Assembly (NCBI GenBank): GCA_017527825.1
Contig: JAFXPO010000014.1
Coordinates: forward strand, 1-64,000
Length of the DNA stretch: 64,000 bases
Direction of reading: 5' to 3'
From: Oscillospiraceae bacterium
GTDB taxonomy: Bacteria > Bacillota > Clostridia > Oscillospirales > Oscillospiraceae
The notes under the pieces were generated by a model. That model saw only the letters and a list, made by a program, of their open reading frames with translations. It was not told the origin of the DNA and made no database searches. The translations under genes and the position numbers were made by a program. Positions 1 to 7,591 of this stretch are shown one piece after another (the first letter of the stretch is position 1; the number at the start of each line of letters is the position of its first letter).

Positions 1-17
1 ATCAAACTCTCAATAAA
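1..17 (-). rRNA. rrs: 16S rRNA, extreme 5' end only
   Basis: Read on the minus strand, the first bases of the window give TTTATTGAGAGTTTGAT, the conserved start of bacterial 16S rRNA (GAGAGTTTGATCCTGGCTCAG), cut off by the window edge. The rRNA operon therefore lies to the left and is transcribed leftwards. The exact 5' nucleotide is set by analogy with other bacterial 16S genes and could be off by a few bases. Confidence 0.88.
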
Positions 18-248
18 ATGGTATCAAAACAATCTTTCGACTGCTTTAATCTTTTATCGAGCTATTTGTCATAGCTTCATTTCTTTTGCCCGCTCCCCTG
101 AGTAATTGACTAAACCTCAGGTTCGCAAGCTTTCTTTCGATGTCTTATCGACATCGCTTTCTGGTGCTTGTCTGTTCTTCGTTGTTTAATTTACAAGGTA
201 CTCGCTCCGTTCGGCTCAGCCGTGCGGCTCAACCGCGGAACAGGTGTT
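18..248 (-). other. rRNA operon leader
   Basis: About 230 bases separate the rrn -10 element from the 16S start and hold no gene. The minus strand can form several short hairpins typical of rRNA leaders, for example CGATGTC with GACATCG around 138-156 and CCTGAG with CTCAGG around 98-122. I could not identify a boxA sequence with confidence. Short reading frames here are not coding. Confidence 0.6.
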
Positions 249-277
249 ACTATACGCTTGCTTCCTGGATTTGTCAA
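249..277 (-). promoter_or_regulatory. rRNA operon promoter (SigA type)
   Basis: On the minus strand a perfect -35 TTGACA (272-277) is followed after exactly 17 bases by -10 TATAGT (249-254). It points towards the 16S gene. A Spo0A-box-like TTCGACA lies just upstream at 285-291; whether it matters is unknown. Confidence 0.8.
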
Positions 278-367
278 CACCTTTTTCGACATTTTTTTCG
301 CTTTGTTCAAAAGTTTGAAAAATTGTCTACATAATAACATTGTCTCTAGTCAAAAAACACAGCGGTC

Positions 368-396
368 TTGTAAAGAGCGGCAGTTGGTGGTATACT
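368..396 (+). promoter_or_regulatory. promoter of the MurE-like/ATP-grasp operon
   Basis: TTGTAA (368-373) and TATACT (391-396) are separated by 17 bases and sit about 30 bases upstream of the start codon at 429. Together with the rrn promoter this forms a divergent pair. Confidence 0.65.
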
Positions 397-428
397 TCGT
401 ATCATATCTTTGGAAAAGGACAACACCT

Positions 429-1928
429 ATGACTTCACTTCACACTTTACAAGAATATATTGACGCGCTGCGCAGCGCCGGGCTTCTGGTTGAATCCACT
501 GTATCCGACGCGCATTCTGTCGTTGACTGCTTCAGCTATGACAACCGCGCGGTGTCGGGCACGGCACTGTTTTTCTGCAAAGGCGCACACTTCAAGGACG
601 TATACCTGCGCGACGCACTGTCCAGGGGCGCGGTCGCCTATGTCGCCGATCGCGCCTACGACGTTGATGCGCCGCGGCTGATCGTCAGCGATATCCGTCA
701 CGCGCTGGTTGTGCTCGGACGGCTCTATTATAATAATGTGACAGATCAGCTTGTCACAGTAGGCATCACCGGCACCAAAGGCAAGAGCACCACGGCGTAC
801 TATATGCGATTCATTCTCAACGATTGGCTCTCCGCGCAGGGAAAACCGGACTGCGCACTCATCTCGTCTATCGATACCTATGACGGGGTCATCAGCGAGG
901 AGTCCCACATCACAACGCCGGAGGTGCTGGAGCTTTATCAGCACTTTCAGAACGCATACGACAGCGGCATTACCCATCTGGTGATGGAGGCGTCCAGCCA
1001 GTCGTTTAAGGTCGGGCGCGTGCGCGGCATGACCTTCGACGTCGGCGCGTTCCTCAACATTGGTGAGGACCATATCAGCCCCATCGAGCACCCGGATTTT
1101 GAGGACTATTTCCAGTCCAAGCTGAAGATTTTCGACCAGTGCCGCGTGGGCTGCGTCAATACCGACGCCGAGCGCATGGAGCGAGCCGTCGAATACGCCA
1201 AGGGACGCTGCAAACTGATTACCTTCGGTTCTCACGCAAACGACACCGTGCGCTGCGAACGGGTGGAAAAACGCACGGACGGGCTGTATTTCACTGTGCG
1301 CTCGCCCAAGTACAACGGCGAATTCTCCATCACGATGCCGGGACTGTTCAACGTGTCCAACGCGCTGGCGGCGGTCACGATGTCCATGGCGCTGGACATC
1401 CCGGAAGAGAGCGTCCGCCGCGGGCTGCGCGCGGCGCGTGCCAGCGGGCGGATGCAGGTTTACGAGAGTCGGGACAAGAACGTCACCGTCATTGTCGATT
1501 ACGCCCACAATCGCATGAGCTTTGACGCGCTGTACCGCTCCACACGCGCGGAGTACCCCGGAAAGTCGATGATCTCCATTTTCGGCTGTCCAGGCTCCCA
1601 CGCGCTTCAGCGCCGCAAGGACTTAGGCGAGCTGAGCGGGCAAAACTGTGACTTTGTCTATATCACCGAAGAAGACAGCGGCGAAGAGCCGTTTGACCAG
1701 ATTGCCGCCGACATTGAGCAGCATGTCGCCGCGCCGCATCTGGTGCTGGAGGATCGGGACGAATGCATCCGCCGTGCCATCTGTGAAGGCGACGCGCCGC
1801 GTGTGATCCTGCTCACCGGAAAGGGTGAGGAGGAGTATATGAAGCGGGGCAGCGCGTTCGTACCGTATCCCTCCGACGTGCAGATGACACTCAAATATCT
1901 GAAAGAGTATGATGAACAACATGGATAA
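429..1928 (+). CDS. MurE-like Mur ligase paralogue with altered amino-acid site
   Basis: 499-residue Mur ligase family protein. It has a MurE-like N-terminal domain (SYDNRAV about residues 36-42, ALFFCKG 46-52), the ATP loop GTKGKST at 115-121, the lysine carbamylated in Mur ligases within FQSKLKIF (K231), and a C-terminal ligase domain with VDYAH at 356-360. The start at 429 is chosen because GGAAAAGGA lies 8 bases upstream; the frame stays open further upstream only through the rRNA leader. The window also encodes a canonical MurE (19745-21280) with the meso-DAP motif DNPR; here the aligned place reads EEDSGEEP (414-421). Family knowledge therefore predicts another amino acid or another acceptor. 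It overlaps the ATP-grasp gene downstream, so the two probably act in one pathway. The substrate is unknown. Confidence 0.85.
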   Translation: MTSLHTLQEYIDALRSAGLLVESTVSDAHSVVDCFSYDNRAVSGTALFFCKGAHFKDVYLRDALSRGAVAYVADRAYDVDAPRLIVSDIRHALVVLGRLYYNNVTDQLVTVGITGTKGKSTTAYYMRFILNDWLSAQGKPDCALISSIDTYDGVISEESHITTPEVLELYQHFQNAYDSGITHLVMEASSQSFKVGRVRGMTFDVGAFLNIGEDHISPIEHPDFEDYFQSKLKIFDQCRVGCVNTDAERMERAVEYAKGRCKLITFGSHANDTVRCERVEKRTDGLYFTVRSPKYNGEFSITMPGLFNVSNALAAVTMSMALDIPEESVRRGLRAARASGRMQVYESRDKNVTVIVDYAHNRMSFDALYRSTRAEYPGKSMISIFGCPGSHALQRRKDLGELSGQNCDFVYITEEDSGEEPFDQIAADIEQHVAAPHLVLEDRDECIRRAICEGDAPRVILLTGKGEEEYMKRGSAFVPYPSDVQMTLKYLKEYDEQHG

Positions 1929-3150
1929 GAAAGAATTTCTCCCCATTATTCTCGGCAGTGATGAAAACGCCTACGGTACAGCGCGCCAGTTTAGCGAGGC
2001 ATACGGTGTCCGCCCGTTGGTGCTTTGCACCATTCCGCTCTCGCCGACGCGGAACAGCAGGCTGTTTGATTTGCAGGTCATCCCTGATTTTGAGCGCGCC
2101 GAGGTATTCCCCGACGCGCTGCTGCGTGTGCTGCGAAAAAAAGCGGCACAGTATGAAAAACAACTGGTAATTCCCTGCTCCGACTACTATGTCGGGCTGC
2201 TGTGCCGCCACTACGACCACTTTGAGGGAATGATCGCGAATCGCTTCAACAGCGTTGAGATGCTGGAAACCTTCGACACCAAGGACAAATTCTACTCCCT
2301 GTGTGAGCAGTACGGCATGGACTATCCCAAAACCGTGGTCGCCGCGCCGGAGGAGCGGGAAAGCGTGCCGGATCGGCTGCCGTTTGATTTTCCCATTGTC
2401 GTCAAGCCGGAAAACAGCAACGCCACAGAATACCTCCGCTGCCACTTTGAGGGGCAGAAGAAGGTGTTCTTCTTTGACACGCGGGAGGAATACCTCGCGA
2501 TGATCGCGAACATGAACCGCTCTGACTACCGCGGCAAGCTCATTTTGCAGGAGTTCATCCCCGGCGGGGACGGCGCCATGCGTGTGCTCAACGCCTATTC
2601 CGACGCGGACGGCAAGGTACGCGCCATGTGTCTCGGTCAGCCGGTGCTGGAATACTATGACCCCAAGTCCGTGGGCAACTACGCTGCCGTCATCTCCCGC
2701 GGTGACCGCGCGCTGTACGAAAAGATGCAGGCATTCCTCGAAGCCATCGGCTATGTCGGCTTCGCCAATATCGATATGAAATACGACCGCTGCAGCGGAC
2801 GATATACACTCTTTGAGATCAACCCCCGGCAGGGGCGCAGCAGCTATTTCGTTCGCTCCGCCGGCATCAACCTGATGAAGCTTTTTGCCGATGACGTGGT
2901 CTATGGCAGACGCGAACCGTGTATCTATAACGAGACTGTCGCGCTGTGGTCGAACGTGCCGCGCGGAATTCTGACGCGCTACGTCACCGATCCCGCACTG
3001 AAGGCAGAACTTGCGTCACTCAAGGCGGACCGCACGCTGATGAACCCCAACGACTTCAACCTCAAGCGGCTCTACCGCATCGCGCGGGTCGATCACGCGC
3101 AGTACAAGCTGTTCCGGGAATACTGGTTTGACAAGGAGCGGGGGAACTGA
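1909..3150 (+). CDS. ATP-grasp carboxylate-amine ligase-like protein
   Basis: 413-residue ATP-grasp protein with a preATP-grasp domain (about 1-115), the ATP-lid region (PIVVKPENSNA near 163) and the metal-binding motif FEINPRQGRSS near residue 305, where the E-x-N-x-R of the fold is intact. The family includes D-aspartate ligase-like and other carboxylate-amine ligases. ATGs at 1909, 1912 and 1921 are all possible; an AAAGAG stretch at 1902-1907 fits 1912 best. The gene overlaps the end of the MurE-like gene by about 20 bases, indicating translational coupling. A plausible job is to add an amino acid to, or branch, the product of its partner; this is inference. It ends 5 bases from the convergent PilZ gene with no obvious terminator between them. 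Confidence 0.8.
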   Translation: MMNNMDKKEFLPIILGSDENAYGTARQFSEAYGVRPLVLCTIPLSPTRNSRLFDLQVIPDFERAEVFPDALLRVLRKKAAQYEKQLVIPCSDYYVGLLCRHYDHFEGMIANRFNSVEMLETFDTKDKFYSLCEQYGMDYPKTVVAAPEERESVPDRLPFDFPIVVKPENSNATEYLRCHFEGQKKVFFFDTREEYLAMIANMNRSDYRGKLILQEFIPGGDGAMRVLNAYSDADGKVRAMCLGQPVLEYYDPKSVGNYAAVISRGDRALYEKMQAFLEAIGYVGFANIDMKYDRCSGRYTLFEINPRQGRSSYFVRSAGINLMKLFADDVVYGRREPCIYNETVALWSNVPRGILTRYVTDPALKAELASLKADRTLMNPNDFNLKRLYRIARVDHAQYKLFREYWFDKERGN

Positions 3151-3155
3151 CACGT

Positions 3156-3812
3156 TCACTCCCTTCTCATCCGCTTTCGCTGCATTTCCATAATGGCTCT
3201 GGCAATCGCGTCCTCCACTGCGGGGCGGAGGTCCACGAACTCACAGCCGTACTCATAACCCTGCTTGCGGCGCGATACCCGACGCACCACGCAAATCAGC
3301 GGCGGAAGCTGCAAGTCGCCCACCCGGTTTGAGCGCAGCAGCAGCTTCTCGCCCACGCGGAAATTGATGTCCGTATGGATACACACACCGCCGGCGCTGA
3401 TATTCACCAGCCTGCACGGGTTGGACATCACGCCCATCTGCTTCATCGGCATGACGTCACCTTCGGCGGACGTCTCCTGACGGTAAAAGGCGCGGTCATT
3501 GTCCTTGCCGGTAACGTGGAAGCTGGAGACGCGCCAAGTGCTGTTCGCCCGCTGCTCCAGCTCGCCCTCCATGTGTACCGCTTTTCGGATCGCTTCCTCA
3601 TAGCCGCGCATGGTTACTGACAGGCTGCTTGTATGGTCGAGGTGCGGCACGGTGATCGGCTGCAACTCCATGGTACCGTCCCACGTCACGCTGGAGCGCG
3701 CCACGAAAAGCATCCTTCCGTCCTCGTCCATGACCTCCAGGCGCATGCCGGCGTACTCTGAAAGATTCTGCTGATTTCCGCCGCTGTTTTTTCGACGGTC
3801 GAACAAGCCCAT
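3156..3812 (-). CDS. PilZ-domain c-di-GMP receptor
   Basis: 218-residue protein with an N-terminal YcgR-N-like region (about 20-100) and a C-terminal PilZ domain (about 105-205). Both c-di-GMP-binding signatures are visible: R-x3-R as RAFYR (R107, R111) and N-x-S-x-G-G as NISAGG (137-142). The start at 3812 is chosen over the longer frame because AAGGAG lies 8 bases upstream. No membrane segment is seen. It is transcribed divergently from a diguanylate cyclase response regulator, so the two probably form a local c-di-GMP synthesis and sensing pair. The downstream target (motility, surface polysaccharide or other) cannot be told from the sequence. Confidence 0.88.
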   Translation of the reverse strand: MGLFDRRKNSGGNQQNLSEYAGMRLEVMDEDGRMLFVARSSVTWDGTMELQPITVPHLDHTSSLSVTMRGYEEAIRKAVHMEGELEQRANSTWRVSSFHVTGKDNDRAFYRQETSAEGDVMPMKQMGVMSNPCRLVNISAGGVCIHTDINFRVGEKLLLRSNRVGDLQLPPLICVVRRVSRRKQGYEYGCEFVDLRPAVEDAIARAIMEMQRKRMRRE

Positions 3813-3851
3813 AACCGATTCTCCTTTTTGACCCAATTCTACTTATTATTT

Positions 3852-3950
3852 ATCATACCACAGTCGATAAATGAATGGAAGTATAAATCTTCGCCGTTTC
3901 TTTGCTTTTTTAAAAAAGGATTGCGGAAAGGTTTACTAATGTGTTATAAT
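3852..3950. promoter_or_regulatory. divergent promoter region of the c-di-GMP pair
   Basis: For the plus-strand cyclase, TTGCGG (3921-3926) is followed after 18 bases by a perfect TATAAT (3945-3950) with an upstream TGT extension. For the minus-strand PilZ gene, TATGAT (plus 3852-3857) with a TGG extension is a likely -10; its -35 is weak. Confidence 0.6.
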
Positions 3951-3985
3951 TGTTTTGTCAATACTGTCTTAACGAGGTGCACGGC

Positions 3986-5293
3986 ATGAAAAAAATCCTG
4001 ATCGTAGACGACGCGCAGTTTATGAGAAAGGTGACGAGCACCATTCTTTCTCAAAAATACGAAACCATCTGTGCCGCCTCCGGTGAGGAGGCGTTGGCGC
4101 TGTACAAGGCTGAGCAGCCCGATCTGGTCCTCAGCGATCTCATCATGCCGGGCATGACCGGGCTGGAGCTTCAGCAGGCGCTCATGGAGCAGTACGGCGG
4201 GCACATCCCCATCATGTTCATGACCGCCGACGAGCACGAGGAGAGCGAAAGCCTCGGTCTGGAGGCGGGCGCGCTGGACTATATCCGCAAGCCCTTCAAG
4301 CCAGAGGTACTGCTGCACCGCGTGGATAATATCATGCAGCATTTGGAGAGCCTGCGCCAGATTCAGGGTCTCAAGGTCGTCGCGGAGACCGATCCGATGA
4401 CGGGTCTTCTCAACAAGGCGTTCGCCACCAAGACCCTCACAGAGCTTTGCCCCCATGAAATCGGCATGCTGATGATGGTGGATTTGGACAGCTTCAAGCC
4501 GGTCAACGACCTCTACGGTCATGACATGGGCGACAAGGTGCTCATCCGCTTCGCGGAGATTTTGCGCAGCGTCACCCGTTCCAGCGACATCGTCGGACGC
4601 ATGGGCGGCGACGAGTTTATCATTTTCTGCCGCGATATTCGCGACGAGGCGCTCATCGCGGAGAAGTCCCGCGTCATCAACGAGAGCGTTCTCATTGCCG
4701 CGCGGGAACTGATGGGCGACGATATGAACATCCCCCTCGGCGCGTCCATCGGCGCGGTTCCCGTGCCGGATGAGGGCACCGAGTTCAACACCCTGTACAA
4801 GAAGGCGGACAAGGCGCTCTACAGCGTCAAGCAGAACGGCAAGCACGGCTACGCCATCTTCCATGAGCGGGAAGCCTCCGTCGCAGCCGCCGCAACCGAA
4901 AGCCCCGCCGGCTCCCTCGCTGCCGCGCGGATGATCCTTGAGGAGCGCAGCCGTCCCAAGGGTGCCTATGAGCTGGGCTTTGAGAGTTTCCGCACCCTTT
5001 ACCGTTTCCTCGTCCGGGGTATGGAGAACTATCATTTCGACGTCGAATTCGTTCTCTTTACCTTTGATGGCAACGTCGGCGCCGACGTGATGGACGCCTT
5101 TGGCGAGAAGCTTTGTCAGGCGCTCCGCCGCAGCGATATCTGCACCCGCAGCGGGCGGCAGTTCATGGTGCTGCTTCCCGCCCCCGGCGCCGATCACGCT
5201 CAGGCGATTATTGAACGCATTCTCAGCGCCTGGACGGCTGATGGCGGCGCACCTGTCGCCTGTGAGCACGAGGTCATGCGCACTGTGGAATAA
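3986..5293 (+). CDS. response regulator diguanylate cyclase with degenerate second GGDEF
   Basis: 435 residues. The REC domain (1-120) has acidic residues D8/D9, phosphoacceptor D51 (LSDLIMPG), T80 and K102. A GGDEF domain (about 130-295) has metal ligands in VDLDSF (D166, D168), an intact GGDEF (207-211) and the product-inhibition I-site RSSD (198-201) exactly five residues before it, so it is predicted to be active and feedback-inhibited. A further domain of about 110 residues (325-430) keeps an RxxD (RRSD, 381-384) followed by GRQF where GGDEF would be: a degenerate GGDEF, perhaps a c-di-GMP-binding or dimerisation module. The start at 3986 follows GAGGTG; an ATG at 3950 is too close to the promoter. 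No cognate histidine kinase is in the window. Confidence 0.92.
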   Translation: MKKILIVDDAQFMRKVTSTILSQKYETICAASGEEALALYKAEQPDLVLSDLIMPGMTGLELQQALMEQYGGHIPIMFMTADEHEESESLGLEAGALDYIRKPFKPEVLLHRVDNIMQHLESLRQIQGLKVVAETDPMTGLLNKAFATKTLTELCPHEIGMLMMVDLDSFKPVNDLYGHDMGDKVLIRFAEILRSVTRSSDIVGRMGGDEFIIFCRDIRDEALIAEKSRVINESVLIAARELMGDDMNIPLGASIGAVPVPDEGTEFNTLYKKADKALYSVKQNGKHGYAIFHEREASVAAAATESPAGSLAAARMILEERSRPKGAYELGFESFRTLYRFLVRGMENYHFDVEFVLFTFDGNVGADVMDAFGEKLCQALRRSDICTRSGRQFMVLLPAPGADHAQAIIERILSAWTADGGAPVACEHEVMRTVE

Positions 5294-5302
5294 GCAATCA
5301 AA

Positions 5303-5333
5303 AACAGCGGCAGCAAGCTGCCGCTGTTCTGTT
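5303..5333. terminator. bidirectional terminator
   Basis: AACAGCGGCAGC pairs with GCTGCCGCTGTT around an AA loop, with A-rich sequence on the left and T-rich sequence on the right. It separates the convergent cyclase and pepD genes. Confidence 0.8.
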
Positions 5334-6770
5334 TTAATGCATCCGCCGAAGCGTCTCCCGCAGCAGCGCCCAGGTGCGCTGTGTGGAAGCGATGTGCAGT
5401 TTCTCCCCCGGAGTGTGGATCGCCTCCATATCGGGACCGAGGGAAATGCAGTCCAGCCCCGGCAGCTTGCCCGCAAACAGACCGCACTCCAATCCCGCGT
5501 GGATCGCTTCAATTTTCGGCGCGTATCCGTACTGCTCGGTAAACACTTGCGCCATCAACTCCCGCAGCGGCGAGTCCGCGCGATACGCCCAGCCGGGATA
5601 GTCCCCCGTGACGCCCATCGTGCCGCCAAGGCGTTCCGTCAGGCAACGCAGCTCATCCAGCAGCAGGTGCTTCTGCGATTCGATGCTGCTGCGCACGGAA
5701 AACGACGCTTTGAACGCATCCTGCTCCGTGCTCAGGATGCCAAGATTCAGCGAGGTCTGCACCAGTCCGGGAATCTCTGCGCTCATGGCGCGGATTCCGT
5801 TGGGCGCGCAGAGCAGGAAGGTCACCGCGTCGTCCGTGCTGTGCCGCGTCATCGACTCGCTGACGAACTCACAGGGCGTAACGCTCACCGTGATGTCGGG
5901 GTCTGTGGCACGGTATTCATCGCGCAGCGCCGCCTCCAACGCCGTGGCAGTCTTCTGCGCCGCGGCAATATCGCCCACGACGACCGCTTCCGCCGCCGAA
6001 GGGATCACATTATCCGCCGCGCCGCCGCGCAGGCTGCCAATCCGGTATTCGCCGGTTTTGCAAAGCTCGTACAATGCGCGCCCCAGCAGCTTGCTGGCGT
6101 TGGCGCGTCCCTTGTCGATCTCCACGCCCGAATGTCCGCCGCGCAGACCGTCCACCGTCAGGCGGAACGCCGTGCCGCCAAAAGCTTCTCGGTCAACGGG
6201 GATCGCGCAGTTTGCCCGCGCGCCGCCGGCGCAGCTGACGGTGAAAATGCCCTCATCCTCCGAGTCAAGGTTGATCATTCTCCGTCCCTTCAGCACGCTC
6301 GCGTCCAACGCCGCCGCGCCCAGAAGACCGATCTCCTCGTCCACGGTGAATACCGCCTCGACGGGCGGATGTTCCGGCGCCGCGCCATCCAGCACCGCCA
6401 GCAGCATGGCAACCGCAATGCCATCGTCGCCGCCGAGCGTTGTGCCCCTGGCGTAGACCACGTCACCCTCCACCGCAATGTCAAGCCCCTCGGACGTCAT
6501 GTCCTTGGCGCAGTCCGCGGTCTTCTCGCACACCATGTCCATGTGCCCCTGCAAAATCACCGGCGACGCGTCCTCATAGCCCGCCGAAGCAGGCAAATAC
6601 ATAATCACGTTGCCGGACGCGTCCTGCACATACCGCAGATTGCGCTCCCGCGCAAAAGCGGCAAGCCAATCGCTGACCGCCTTCGTGTTGCCGCTGCCGT
6701 GGGGAATGGCGCAAAGCTGCTCAAAATACGAAAAAACGCTCTTAGGTTCCAAATGTTCCAAAATTGCCAT
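5334..6770 (-). CDS. pepD: aminoacyl-histidine dipeptidase (M20, PepD type)
   Basis: 478-residue cytosolic metallopeptidase that hydrolyses Xaa-His and other dipeptides. Visible dizinc motifs are GHMDMVCEK (H-x-D), the bridging aspartate in TTLGGDDGIA, the catalytic EE in DEEIGLLGA, and the C-terminal histidine in HAGLECGLF. The length is normal for the family. The start at 6770 is preceded by AAGGAG; the 40 codons upstream that stay open overlap the divergent gene's promoter and are not credible. It is a single gene between a terminator and a divergent small ORF, with nothing linking it to either neighbour. Confidence 0.92.
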   Translation of the reverse strand: MAILEHLEPKSVFSYFEQLCAIPHGSGNTKAVSDWLAAFARERNLRYVQDASGNVIMYLPASAGYEDASPVILQGHMDMVCEKTADCAKDMTSEGLDIAVEGDVVYARGTTLGGDDGIAVAMLLAVLDGAAPEHPPVEAVFTVDEEIGLLGAAALDASVLKGRRMINLDSEDEGIFTVSCAGGARANCAIPVDREAFGGTAFRLTVDGLRGGHSGVEIDKGRANASKLLGRALYELCKTGEYRIGSLRGGAADNVIPSAAEAVVVGDIAAAQKTATALEAALRDEYRATDPDITVSVTPCEFVSESMTRHSTDDAVTFLLCAPNGIRAMSAEIPGLVQTSLNLGILSTEQDAFKASFSVRSSIESQKHLLLDELRCLTERLGGTMGVTGDYPGWAYRADSPLRELMAQVFTEQYGYAPKIEAIHAGLECGLFAGKLPGLDCISLGPDMEAIHTPGEKLHIASTQRTWALLRETLRRMH

Positions 6771-6788
6771 GGTTCGCTCCTTAATTTC

Positions 6789-6817
6789 TTGCATTTTTGT
6801 CCGATGTATGATATAGA
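6789..6817 (+). promoter_or_regulatory. promoter of the 117-residue hypothetical gene
   Basis: TTGCAT (6789-6794) and TATAGA (6812-6817) lie 17 bases apart, upstream of AAGGAG (6836-6841) and the ATG at 6853. Confidence 0.45.
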
Positions 6818-6852
6818 ATAAGAAAACAGTTGGAAAAGGAGATGACTGCGGT

Positions 6853-7206
6853 ATGTTGGGAATCAGCGCTATTGGCGCATCGGGCGCCAATCTCTCCGCG
6901 TTGTATCGCGACCGTCTCCAAGCATCACGCTCACAGGCGTACTACGCGGCGAATCTTTCCGCCGCCCGTGCCGCCGCAGCCAATCCCGCGCAGCCCAACG
7001 CCCCGGTGGAGCCGGTCTCCCCCGTGCGCGCCGTAAAGCCTGACGCCGCGGTTCGTATGCCCATTGCGGTGCGTGAACCTCGGCTCCCCACCGTGGACGA
7101 CCTGTACACAGCGGATGAAACGCTTGCGCGGATGCGCATTCAATACCCCGGTGAAAATACGTCAGAGTTTAACACTCTCTTAAAGAATCCCACAGGAGTT
7201 TCTTAA
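6853..7206 (+). CDS. hypothetical protein, alanine/proline-rich middle
   Basis: 117 residues with no family I recognise. The N-terminus is weakly hydrophobic and glycine-rich (MLGISAIGASG), followed by a predicted helix rich in Ala, Ser and Tyr (20-45), an Ala-Pro-Val linker (46-75) and a short charged C-terminal part containing TVDDLYTADETLARMRIQYP. No signal peptidase site, cysteine or membrane span is clear. It has its own promoter, an AAGGAG 11 bases before the ATG, and a terminator about 65 bases after the stop, so it is expected to be expressed as a single gene. Confidence 0.65.
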   Translation: MLGISAIGASGANLSALYRDRLQASRSQAYYAANLSAARAAAANPAQPNAPVEPVSPVRAVKPDAAVRMPIAVREPRLPTVDDLYTADETLARMRIQYPGENTSEFNTLLKNPTGVS

Positions 7207-7272
7207 CACTTCTCCGGTACCGTAGATTGTGCAGGAAACAAGTGCTTCTTCTTTTCAATCTCCTTATGTAGA

Positions 7273-7304
7273 AGAGCCTGACGCGAGAGCGTCAGGCTCT
7301 TTCT
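7273..7304 (+). terminator. rho-independent terminator
   Basis: AGAGCCTGACGC and GCGTCAGGCTCT form a 12-bp stem around GAGA, followed by TTTCTCGTCT on the plus strand. It serves the 117-residue gene and may act weakly for the convergent 51-residue gene. Confidence 0.75.
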
Positions 7305-7316
7305 CGTCTCTGCCTT

Positions 7317-7472
7317 TTACTTCTTGCAGCACTTGCACCAGAAGTGCCATGCCGGCGGCTCCGGCATTTCCTCGCCCTTGATGAGCGCGAGGATTACCCG
7401 GCGATGCACGAAGAGCAGGCACCCGAAGGCGGCGCCGATCAAACAGCAAACCAATGCTTTTTTCCAGTTCAT
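7317..7472 (-). CDS. 51-residue membrane peptide with cysteine-rich tail
   Basis: Short protein with one hydrophobic segment (residues 6-24, ALVCCLIGAAFGCLLFV) preceded by two lysines, a basic HRR, a conserved-looking PEPPAW and the C-terminal cysteines CKCCKK. The start at 7472 is fixed by GAGGAG six bases upstream. A longer reading frame starting at 7526 would cover the promoter TTGCAC-17-TATCCT (plus 7506-7534) and is rejected. The function is unknown; the tail could bind metal or take part in disulfide chemistry, which is inference. Confidence 0.6.
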   Translation of the reverse strand: MNWKKALVCCLIGAAFGCLLFVHRRVILALIKGEEMPEPPAWHFWCKCCKK

Positions 7473-7505
7473 ACGCAACTCCTCCTCTTTTGTGGTTCTA
7501 ACGCT

Positions 7506-7534
7506 AGGATACCAAGTTTTCCGCAAAAGTGCAA
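7506..7534 (-). promoter_or_regulatory. promoter of the 51-residue membrane peptide
   Basis: On the minus strand TTGCAC (7529-7534), 17 bases, then TATCCT (7506-7511) with a TGG extension. Confidence 0.5.
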
Positions 7535-7554
7535 GGTCTGCGAAAAAAATTTAC

Positions 7555-7588
7555 AAACCCGCGGCAGGAGCATTCCCACCGCGGGTTT
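7555..7588 (-). terminator. terminator of spo0A
   Basis: AAACCCGCGG (7555-7564) pairs with CCGCGGGTTT (7579-7588); on the minus strand it is followed by TTTGTAAATTTTTTTC. It begins right after the spo0A stop. Confidence 0.75.
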
Positions 7589-7591
7589 TCC

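Noticed and set aside
317..350. Second rrn promoter (TTGACT near 345-350 on the minus strand)
   Set aside because: No -10 of quality at 16-18 bases; the nearest TATTAT is only 11 bases away.
168..428. 87-codon N-terminal extension of the MurE-like gene
   Set aside because: It lies in the rRNA leader and overlaps both promoters; a proper Shine-Dalgarno and MurE-like N-terminus place the start at 429.
447..1601. 384-codon minus-strand reading frame
   Set aside because: Antisense shadow of the MurE-like gene caused by high GC; no Shine-Dalgarno and no recognisable domain.
3944..5512. 522-codon minus-strand frame opposite the diguanylate cyclase
   Set aside because: It runs through a terminator and mirrors the GGDEF gene, whose motifs are unmistakable.
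5100..6821. 573-codon plus-strand frame opposite pepD
   Set aside because: Low-complexity Arg/His-rich translation, no motifs, and it crosses the cyclase stop and terminator.
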